A stretch of DNA of 64,000 bases from NCBI GenBank assembly GCA_963729695.1, contig CAVSOT010000007.1, positions 558,001-622,000 on the forward strand. The letters run 5' to 3'. Both the position numbers and the translations under genes were made by a program. Below, one piece after another: positions 17,143 through 24,900 of this stretch (position 1 is its first letter; every line of letters begins with the position of its first letter). The DNA is from PALSA-693 sp963729695 (GTDB taxonomy: Bacteria > Actinomycetota > Acidimicrobiia > Acidimicrobiales > Palsa-688). The notes beneath the pieces were generated by a model, which had not been told where the DNA came from, did no database searches, and saw only the letters and a program-made list of their open reading frames with translations.

Positions 17143-18051
17143 TTAGTCCTCGTCCTCGAGAGCCGCCAGCTCCTGGCGCGCCTCCTCCGCTCGCTCGCGG
17201 GCGGCGTCCACCGATTCCTGGGCCCGCTCGCAGCTGCGACCGGCGTGCTCGGCGTGCGCCGTCGCCGTCCCGGCTTCCCGTTGCGCCGCCGCCAGCTGCC
17301 GCTCGAGTCGGGCCACCTCGGCGTCGGCCTCGGTCTGTTGCTGACGGGTGGCTCGGTGGGCCGCTTCCGCTTCCTCCAGCTCTGCGGCCGCATGACGGAC
17401 GGCCTCCTCCGCTCCCGCGAACCGAGCCCGGGCCGCTTCGAGCTCGGGACCAGAAGCCGGCCGCCGGGCCACTGGCGGGGGAGTCTCGGCTGGCTGAGGC
17501 GACTCCACAGCCGGCCCGGCGACGGCCCCCTCGAGCTCCACCGGGCCCAGCCCCTGATGGTGCAGCGGCCGTACCAACCGGCCGCTCGCCACCGCTTGGG
17601 CCGCCTGCGGGTCGGCCAACGCCGCGCCAAGCGTCTCCTCGACCTGCCGGGCCGCCGGATCGTTGATCGGCCGGCCCCGGTCGGTGGTCAGGGTGCCCGC
17701 TTCCCGGGCCAGGGCGGCGATCACCTGGTGGCGCTGCCGGGCCAGGCGGCGCAGGTCGTCGCCGGAAAGGTTGGCTTGCGCCTCCCGCAAGCGAGCTCCC
17801 AGGTCCAGGAGGAGCGCCACGTCGTCCGAACGTTCCTGGGCCAGCAAGTTGATCGCCCAGGCGGCCGGCGACGGCCGCTTCCACGTCTTGATCTCGACTG
17901 CGGTTTCCCGGTCACCCGCCCGGCGAGTCTCAGACACCCGGCCGTCCCGGGCGGCGGTGAACTCGGTGGGATCGAGGGCGTACAACTCGCGGGCGACGGC
18001 AGCCAGGTCAGCCCCACTGCCGTCGGCTCCCGGGCCTCCCTCAGCCGTCAA
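17143..18051 (-). CDS. Conserved actinobacterial coiled-coil protein
   Basis: 302 residues, no signal or membrane segment. The N-terminal domain carries a recognisable actinobacterial block: ARELYALDPTEFTAARDGRV, then KTWKRPSPAAWAINLLAQER. The second half (from about residue 195) is a long coiled coil of Ala/Glu/Arg heptads (EEAVRHAAAELEEAEAAHRA, RLERQLAAAQREAGTATAHA). The start overlaps the last 11 bp of the PAP2 gene upstream on the same strand, so the two are likely translated together. No biochemical function is known to me; the coiled coil suggests an oligomeric or scaffolding role. Confidence 0.75.
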   Translation of the reverse strand: MTAEGGPGADGSGADLAAVARELYALDPTEFTAARDGRVSETRRAGDRETAVEIKTWKRPSPAAWAINLLAQERSDDVALLLDLGARLREAQANLSGDDLRRLARQRHQVIAALAREAGTLTTDRGRPINDPAARQVEETLGAALADPQAAQAVASGRLVRPLHHQGLGPVELEGAVAGPAVESPQPAETPPPVARRPASGPELEAARARFAGAEEAVRHAAAELEEAEAAHRATRQQQTEADAEVARLERQLAAAQREAGTATAHAEHAGRSCERAQESVDAARERAEEARQELAALEDED

Positions 18052-18829
18052 TGGATATCCGGACGGCCCGGCGGGCCTGGATGCCTGTCCACCAGCCCTG
18101 CCAGCGGTCGCCGATCAGCGTCGACACCACGATCACCACGAGCCCCCCGACCACGTCCAGCACCCAGTGGTTGCCGGTCGCCAGCACGGCCAGTGCGGTG
18201 ACGCACGGGTACAGCCAGACGATGGGAGTCCAACGCCGGCCGGCGAAGATTCGCGATAGCGCCAGGGCGGACCACACGGCCCAAGAGATGTGCAGGGATG
18301 GCATGGCGGCCAGCTGGTTGGCCGCCGTAGCCAGGGTGCCCGCGTGCCACGAGCCGAAGGCGTGGGTGCTGGCCACCACGTCGAGGTAGCGCTGCGGGTC
18401 GAACAGCCGGGGCGGCGCCATCGGGTAGAGCCAGAACACGGCCAAGGCGATGACGTTGGTGAGCACCAGGCTGGTGCGAAGCGGGCGGTACAGCACCGGG
18501 TATTTCCACCAGAGCAACCCGACCAGGCCAAGGGTGACCACGAAGTGGGCGTTGTCGTAGTAGTTGGAAACCCAGAGGGCCAGGGTGTGATGTCCGGCCA
18601 GCCAGTGGTCGAGCGTTGCCTCCGGGTCGATGTGCAGGTGTTGTTCCAGGTGCAAGGCAGCCGCCGCGTGGGCATACGCGGTGGCTTGTCGGAGAGGCGC
18701 CAGATTGTTGATGGCGTCGTAGACCCAGCAGAGCCAGACGATCACCAGAACTTCGGCCCACCAGTGCGGGCGCCGGGTGTCGTCCCGTTGGAGTCTCGGC
18801 GCGGCGGTGCTGGCGATTGGTGCAGGCAC
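18041..18829 (-). CDS. PAP2-superfamily membrane phosphatase (inositolphosphotransferase-like)
   Basis: 262 residues with about six hydrophobic segments. The PAP2 active-site blocks are AMPSLHISWAVW near residue 176 (C2, Ser-x-His) and ATGNHWVLDVVGG near residue 222 (C3, His-x4-Asp), with NYYDNAHFVVTLGL and LYPMAPPRLF before them, a layout seen in the PAP2_3 / Aur1-like subgroup. It should hydrolyse or transfer a lipid-linked phosphate on the outer membrane face, possibly in phosphoinositol lipid metabolism; substrate not determined. The gene overlaps the coiled-coil gene by 11 bp. The 5' side is a repeat-filled gap. Confidence 0.8.
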   Translation of the reverse strand: MPAPIASTAAPRLQRDDTRRPHWWAEVLVIVWLCWVYDAINNLAPLRQATAYAHAAAALHLEQHLHIDPEATLDHWLAGHHTLALWVSNYYDNAHFVVTLGLVGLLWWKYPVLYRPLRTSLVLTNVIALAVFWLYPMAPPRLFDPQRYLDVVASTHAFGSWHAGTLATAANQLAAMPSLHISWAVWSALALSRIFAGRRWTPIVWLYPCVTALAVLATGNHWVLDVVGGLVVIVVSTLIGDRWQGWWTGIQARRAVRISIDG

Positions 18830-18936
18830 GTTCTGGCCAGTTTAGAAACTGCGCTGGCCTGGGTCGTGCCGATGCGACCAGAAGCATCGACCGGGGGTCG
18901 TTGCCGCCAGCCTTCCGCCCGCCAGCTCGGGCGCGC

Positions 18937-19021
18937 CGCCGTCTGCTCGGGCCCGCTGCCGTCTGCTCCGGCCCGCTGCCGTCTGCTCGGGCCCGCCGCC
19001 GTCTGCTCGGGCCCGCCGCCG
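18937..19021. repeat. 20-bp tandem repeat between PAP2 and amidase genes
   Basis: Four copies of gccgtctgctcgggcccgcc with few changes. The 201-bp gap 18830-19030 holds nothing else recognised. Confidence 0.85.
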
Positions 19022-19030
19022 CCGGATGGT

Positions 19031-20137
19031 TCAGCCGGCTTCCACCTCGGATCCGGTGGCCAGGAGGAGCGCCTCGCTCCCGGCCGGCCCGACCAGCTGG
19101 AGGCTGGCGGGGAGTCCGTGAGCGGCGGCGACCGGCAGGGCCAGCGCGGGGAGACCGGCGAGATTGAACGGGGCGACGTAGCGGATCTCGCTCAGCTGGG
19201 CCGCATCCTCCAGGCGCGGTGGGGCGGCCGCCAGCGTCGGAAGGGCCAACACCTCCACCTGGTTGAACATCCCGGCCAACTCGTCCGACCAGGCGCCGGC
19301 GACTGTCCAGGCCGCCGCGACCTCCCCGGCGGTGATGGACGACACCGTGGCCAGACGGGCGCTCACGTCGGGGGAGAGCTCCGGGGCGTGCTGCTGCCAC
19401 AGGCCGGCGTGGGTCTGCCAGGCTTCGGCCCCGAGCACGGTCATGGCGGCTGCCGTGGCAGCCTGCCAGTTGGGCACTTCCACGTCGATCACCTGCAGCC
19501 CGGCTTTCGCCAACGCTCGATCGACCGCGTCATCGATCCTCGCCTCCGCTGGGAGCCGGACCCGGCCGACCCGGGCCGCAGCGGCCGTCGCTGGCAGGAA
19601 CCCGGGTTCCAGAAGGGCCATGCCCTGAGCAACGAGCGCCACGGTCGTGGCCATTGGCCCGATCGTGTCCAACGACGGCGCTAGGGGCAGCACCCCGTCC
19701 AGCGGCACGCGACCCCGGGTGGTCTTGAGGCCCACCACACCGCAGCAGGCCGCGGGGATCCGTATCGATCCGCCCGTATCGCTGCCGAAGGCGATGTCGG
19801 CGTCCGCCGATCCGACCGCCACCGCCGAGCCGCTCGACGATCCACCCGGTGCGAGGCTCGAGTTCAGTGGGTTCACGGGTGTCCCGAACCACGGGTTGAT
19901 CCCGGTCACACCGAAGGCCAGCTCGTGCAGGTTGGTTTTTCCCGTGATCGTCACCTGGCCTTGCCCCTCGGCGGCCCGAGTGCCGGCCAGGCAAGCGGCA
20001 TCGGCCCCTGCCGGTAGCGCCTGCCGTCCGATGACGAGCGATCCGTTGGTCGTAGGCAGGCCGGCCATATCGATTAGGTCTTTGACCCCAACCCGCAGGC
20101 CGGACGAAGTCTCGAGACGGGTGATGTACGTCGACAC
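19031..20137 (-). CDS. Amidase-signature family hydrolase
   Basis: 368 residues from GTG 20137 (VSTYITRLETSSGLRVGVKD); the frame is open further upstream but the conserved region starts here. The Ser-cisSer-Lys triad is visible: Lys19 in VGVKDLIDMAG, the cis-Ser in LAPGGSSSGSAVAVG near residue 95, and the nucleophile Ser in FGSDTGGSIRIPA near residue 120. It hydrolyses a C-N amide bond; compact length and lack of the GatA C-terminal part argue against glutamyl-tRNA amidotransferase. The end NLAGLPALALPVA is typical for the family. Divergent from the amidohydrolase gene at 20296; the natural substrate is unknown. Confidence 0.85.
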   Translation of the reverse strand: MSTYITRLETSSGLRVGVKDLIDMAGLPTTNGSLVIGRQALPAGADAACLAGTRAAEGQGQVTITGKTNLHELAFGVTGINPWFGTPVNPLNSSLAPGGSSSGSAVAVGSADADIAFGSDTGGSIRIPAACCGVVGLKTTRGRVPLDGVLPLAPSLDTIGPMATTVALVAQGMALLEPGFLPATAAAARVGRVRLPAEARIDDAVDRALAKAGLQVIDVEVPNWQAATAAAMTVLGAEAWQTHAGLWQQHAPELSPDVSARLATVSSITAGEVAAAWTVAGAWSDELAGMFNQVEVLALPTLAAAPPRLEDAAQLSEIRYVAPFNLAGLPALALPVAAAHGLPASLQLVGPAGSEALLLATGSEVEAG

Positions 20138-20295
20138 CGCAGCAGCCTGGCACAGGCTCGACAGCCATGGGCCAAGCAGGGTGTGGCCAAACCGGCGTGA
20201 GAGAGAGGCCGGCCTCTCGCTGTTCTCTGCCGGTTTCGTTGTGCGACAGCCCGCGGGATGCTGTACTCGATCCAACAGACGAGCAAGGGGGAGAT

Positions 20296-21540
20296 GTGAC
20301 CCTCACCGACACCCGTCCGTCGGGGCGGCCGTACAACTCCGACCCGAACCGGCTGGTCCACGATGCCGACGCCCACTTGATGGAGACGCCGAACTGGCTG
20401 CGTGACCACGCCGATCCGGCGTTGCGGGAGCGCATCGCGCCCCTTCGCTACCCGGGCGGCAACGAGCTACGGCAGACGGGCGATCCGGAGGAACAAATGC
20501 GCGACCTCGACGGCTCGTTCGCCCGCCTGACGGTCCGGCATCGATCCGGCGAATTCCAGCCCGGCGAAGCCGAGGAGATCATGCTGCGGAAGAATTTCGC
20601 GGCGACGGGATCGTTCCTCCCGGAGGACCGCGGCCGGGCCCTGGACCTGTTGGGATTCTCGAGCCAGTTGGTGTTCAACACGTTCCACAACCGGCTGCTT
20701 CGCGACTGGGAACACGCCGGCGACCTCGATCTGGCCTACGGCACGGCCCGGGCCCACAACCGCGGCATGCTCGAGTTCTGCGCCACTGACCCCCGCCTCC
20801 TGCCCACCTGCTACGTCCCTCTGGTCGACTTCGATCGGGCGGCCGCCATGGCCGGGGAAGCCATCGACGCCGGGGCCGCCGCCCTGCTCGTGGCTTCGAG
20901 CTGCCCGCCAGGTCACTCGCCGAGCCACGTCGCCTTGGACCCGGTGTGGGCCCAGGCCCAGGAGGCCGGGATACCGATCGTGTTCCATATCGGCGGAACG
21001 GGCGAGCTCATCGACAGCAACTACTTCCGCAACGGCCTCCCACTGCCACCGGATTTCCAGGGCGGCGAGGAGAACTTTCGCTCGGTCGACTACATGGCGA
21101 TTCCCCATCCGCCGGCGCAGACGATCGCCACCATGATCTTCGATGGCGTGCTGCAACGGTTTCCCTCGTTGCGGTTGGGGGTGATCGAGCAGGGGGCGGC
21201 GTGGCTGCCGTCGTGGATGCGTCAGATGGAGTCGGCCGTCGAGGCCTTCGCCCGCAACGAGGAGCGTCTGCGAGCGCTCGACCTGCGGCCTTCGGAGTTC
21301 GTCCGCCGCCAGGTTCGGGTCACTCCCTATCCCGCCGAGGACGTGGGTTGGATCATCCGGGAGAGCGGGCCGGAAGTGTGCCTGTTTTCCTCTGACTATC
21401 CCCATGTGGAAGGCGGGCGGAGGCCTATCGAGCGCTTCGAGACCTCGTTGGGGGACGCGCCCCCGTCGGTGCGGAAGGCGTTCTATGGCGACAACTTCCT
21501 CGACCTGATGGGGACGGCGGCCATGGATCTGCCCCGTTGA
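20296..21540 (+). CDS. Amidohydrolase-2 family metal-dependent hydrolase
   Basis: 414 residues from GTG 20296, preceded by a strong ribosome site (aagggggag). TIM-barrel metallohydrolase of the group that includes ACMS decarboxylase-like enzymes. Metal ligand candidates: the N-terminal DADAHLMETPNW (Asp-x-His), His in IVFHIGGTGEL and Asp in LFSSDYPHVEGG. The middle contains LLVASSCPPGHSPSHVALDP and LGVIEQGAAWLPSWM as in this subgroup. The reaction, hydrolysis or decarboxylation of a ring-cleavage product, is inferred only from the family. The stop TGA lies in the loop of a hairpin (CCCCGT-TGA-ACGGGG). The VOC protein follows directly, perhaps in one operon. Confidence 0.85.
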   Translation: MTLTDTRPSGRPYNSDPNRLVHDADAHLMETPNWLRDHADPALRERIAPLRYPGGNELRQTGDPEEQMRDLDGSFARLTVRHRSGEFQPGEAEEIMLRKNFAATGSFLPEDRGRALDLLGFSSQLVFNTFHNRLLRDWEHAGDLDLAYGTARAHNRGMLEFCATDPRLLPTCYVPLVDFDRAAAMAGEAIDAGAAALLVASSCPPGHSPSHVALDPVWAQAQEAGIPIVFHIGGTGELIDSNYFRNGLPLPPDFQGGEENFRSVDYMAIPHPPAQTIATMIFDGVLQRFPSLRLGVIEQGAAWLPSWMRQMESAVEAFARNEERLRALDLRPSEFVRRQVRVTPYPAEDVGWIIRESGPEVCLFSSDYPHVEGGRRPIERFETSLGDAPPSVRKAFYGDNFLDLMGTAAMDLPR

Positions 21541-21546
21541 ACGGGG
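21532..21546 (+). terminator. Stop-codon hairpin of the amidohydrolase gene
   Basis: Perfect 6-bp stem CCCCGT/ACGGGG with TGA as the loop. No T-tract follows; it may affect termination or coupling to the VOC gene 8 bp downstream. Confidence 0.35.
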
Positions 21547-21553
21547 TCAAAAT

Positions 21554-21925
21554 GTGGACGTGATCACTTCCACCCACGCCATCCTGTACGCCGACGACCC
21601 CGAGGCCGCCCGGGCGTTCTTCCGCGACGTGTTGGCGCTCCCCAACGTGGACGCCCACGGGGGTTGGCTGATCTTCAAGTTGCCACCGGCGGAACTGGGC
21701 ATCCACCCCTCGGTGGAATCGGCCCCGAACGGACACCACGAGCTGTACCTGATGTGCGATGACATACGGGAGACGGCCGCTGAGCTGGAGGCCAAGGGGG
21801 TGGAGTTCACCTCGCCGGTCAGCGATGAAGGCTTCGGGCTGCTCACCACCCTGCGGGTCCCCGGAGGCGGCGAGATCGGGCTGTACCAGCCCAAACATCC
21901 GACGGCCTACGACCTGCCCGGCTGA
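21554..21925 (+). CDS. VOC (glyoxalase/dioxygenase-fold) family protein
   Basis: 123 residues starting GTG 21554 (or GTG 21560). Single vicinal-oxygen-chelate domain: two beta-alpha-beta-beta-beta modules, STHAILYADDPEAARAFFRD and HHELYLMCDDIRETAAELEA, ending in FGLLTTLRVPGGGEIGLYQP, the typical VOC C-terminal strand. Candidate metal ligands are His near residue 8 and the Glu in GGEIGLYQP. It begins 13 bp after the amidohydrolase stop and is likely co-transcribed. Such proteins act as glyoxalases, resistance proteins or dioxygenases; which one cannot be told. No clear ribosome-binding site precedes the start. Confidence 0.8.
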   Translation: MDVITSTHAILYADDPEAARAFFRDVLALPNVDAHGGWLIFKLPPAELGIHPSVESAPNGHHELYLMCDDIRETAAELEAKGVEFTSPVSDEGFGLLTTLRVPGGGEIGLYQPKHPTAYDLPG

Positions 21926-21955
21926 GGCCGGTGCCATCGGGGCACCCCTGGCGAA

Positions 21956-21971
21956 TCGAACATATGTTCGC
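21956..21971 (+). promoter_or_regulatory. LexA-binding SOS box of dnaE2
   Basis: TCGAACATATGTTCGC matches the actinobacterial SOS box TCGAAC-N4-GTTCGA at 15 of 16 positions. A possible -10 (TATCGT, 21972-21977) follows immediately, and the dnaE2 GTG at 21984 is about where transcription would start, so the message may be leaderless. Confidence 0.88.
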
Positions 21972-21983
21972 TATCGTCGAGGT

Positions 21984-24900
21984 GTGGGGTACGACAACCC
22001 GCCCGTCCCGTGGCGGGACCTGGAGGCCGCCTTATCCGACCGACCGGCCGCGCCCGGCCGCGCCCGGCCGTTTCCTTCCCAGGGCGATGGAGGGGACAGC
22101 CCGGCGTGGTCCCACAAGCGGGCCACCTATCAGGCGCCGTCCGACCTGGATCCCAACCGGCCCCGCTCCCGACCAACCGGCTCCCGCATCCCTTACGCCG
22201 AGCTGCACTGCCACTCCAACTTCAGCTTTCTGGACGGGGCATCCCACCCTGAGGAACTGGTCGAGGAGGCGGCCCGTCTGGACCTGGAGGCGCTGGCGAT
22301 CACCGACCACGACGGCATGTACGGGGTGGTGCGTTTCGCCGAGGCCGCTCGGGCTGTGGGGATGCCCACGGTGTTCGGGGCCGAGCTGTCCCTCGGGCTG
22401 ACCCGCCCTCAAAACGGAGTAGCGGATCCGGAGGGCACCCACCTGCTGGTCCTGGCCCGGGATCCCATCGGCTACACCCGGTTGTGCCGGGCGCTGTCGG
22501 TGGCGCATCTTTCTGGCCGGGAAAAAGGGCGGCCTTCGGTGGACCTCCAGACCCTCGCAGCCATTGGAGCCGGGGCGCTTCCGGACCTGACGGTGGCCAG
22601 CGGGCAGAACGACGGCATCATGGTCGGGCCCGCTCCGGCGCAGAACGCCGACCACTGGGTGGTGCTCACCGGTTGCCGGAAGGGGATCGTCCCCGCTGCG
22701 CTGGTGGCCCACGGGCCGGCCCGGGCGGCGACCGAGCTGCGCCGCCTGCAGGACTGGTTCGGTCCGGCCAACGTGGTGGTGGAGCTGTGGGATCACGGCG
22801 ACCCTCTCGACTCGGCCCGCAACGACGCCCTCGTCTCCCTCGCCGCCGCCTCCTCGGCCGAGATCGTCGCCACCAACAACGTCCACTACCACCACCGGTC
22901 CCGCCGGCCGCTGGCTGCGGCCCTGGCTGCCGTCCGCGCCCGGCGCAGCCTGGACGACATCGACGGGTGGCTACCGGCGGCGGCCGCCGCCAATCTGCGG
23001 AGCGGAGCCGAACAGGATCGTCGTTTCGCCCGCTATCCCGGCGTGGTGGAACGGGCCGCTGACCTGGGGCGAACATGCGCCTTCGACCTGGCGCTGGTGG
23101 CCCCCAACCTGCCGCCCTGGCCCACCCCCCCGGGCCACAGCGAGATGAGCTGGCTGCGGCATTTGACGGAAGAGGGCGGGGTGCGCCGTTACGGGTCACG
23201 CCAGCAGGCTCGTCACCCTCGGGCCTGGCCCCAGATCGACTACGAGCTGGACATGATCGACCGGCTCGGGTTCGCCGGCTATTTCCTCATCGTGTGGGAC
23301 ATCGTGGCCTTCTGCCAGAAGCAGGACATTTTCTGCCAGGGGAGGGGGTCGGCGGCCAACTCGGCGGTGTGTTATGCGCTGGAGATCACCAATGCCGACG
23401 CGGTGGCGCTCGGCCTGCTCTTCGAGCGGTTCCTTTCCCCCGAGCGCGACGGTCCCCCGGACATCGACGTGGACATCGAAAGCGGCCGCCGGGAGGAGGT
23501 CATCCAGTACGTGTACCGGCGCTACGGGCGGGGATGCGCAGCCCAGGTGGCCAACGTGATCACCTACCGGCCCCGCTCTGCGGTGCGGGACATGGGCAAG
23601 GCGCTGGGAGCCGCTCCCGGCCAGCTCGACGCCTGGTCCAAGCAGGTTGACGGCTGGGGACCGCTGTCGGCTACGGCGGCACTGGCCGACCACGAGATTC
23701 CGGATGCGGTGATGGGCTTGGCCGGCGAGGTCCAGCATTTTCCCCGGCACCTCGGCATCCATTCGGGGGGCATGGTGCTCTGTGACCGCCCGGTCGCCGA
23801 GGTCTGCCCGGTGGAGTGGGCCCGGATGGTGGACCGCAGTGTGCTGCAGTGGGACAAGGACGACTGCGCCGCCGCGGGCCTGGTCAAGTTCGACATGCTG
23901 GGCCTGGGGATGCTGACCGTCCTGCACGCCACGGTCGACCACGTGCGGGCGTTCCACGGTGTGGAGGTGGACCTGGCCCGGCTGGAACAGGAGCCGGGAG
24001 TGTACGAGATGCTGGCCCGGGCCGATTCGGTGGGGGTGTTCCAGGTGGAGAGCCGGGCCCAGATGGCGACGCTGCCGAGGCTCAAACCGCGGACGTTCTA
24101 CGACCTGGTGGTGGAAGTGGCGTTGATCCGGCCGGGGCCCATCCAGGGTGGGTCGGTGCACCCGTACATCCGCCGGCGCAACGGGGACGAGAAGGTGACG
24201 TACCTGCACCCTTTATTGGAGCGGAGCCTGGCCAAGACGCTGGGGGTGCCGTTGTTCCAGGAGCAGCTGATGCAGATGGCCATCGACGTGGCCGGTTTCA
24301 CCCCGGCCGAGTCGGACCGGCTGCGCCAGGCTATGGGCTCCAAGCGCAGCGTGGAGAAGATGGAACAGCTGCGGGGGCGGCTGTACGAGGGGATGGCCGA
24401 GCGGGGGATCACCGGGGAGGTGGCAGATGCCATCTACGACAAGCTGGTGGCGTTCGCCAACTTCGGGTTCCCCGAAAGCCACTCGGTGAGCTTCGCCTAC
24501 CTGGTGTACTCATCGGCGTGGTGCAAGTACCACTACCCGGCCGCCTTCTGCGCCGGGCTCCTGGACGGGCAGCCCATGGGCTTCTGGTCGCCGCAGACGA
24601 TCGTCGCCGATGCCCGCCGCCACGGGGTGGTCGTGCGCCGGCCGGATGTCAATCTGAGCGCGGCGAAGTCGTTGCTCGAGGCCTGCTCGTCCTCGGTAGG
24701 CGGCGCCGCAGTGCGGATGGGCCTCTCCTATGTGCGGACGATCGGTGACGACCTGGCGGAGCGGATCGCCGCCGGCCGTCCCTACCGCGATATGGAGGAC
24801 GTGGTGCGCCGTAATGGGATCACCGTGACCCAAGCCGAGGCGCTGGCTACCGCCGGGGCCTTCGACGGTTTCGGGCTCACCCGCCGGGCCGCCCTGTGGA

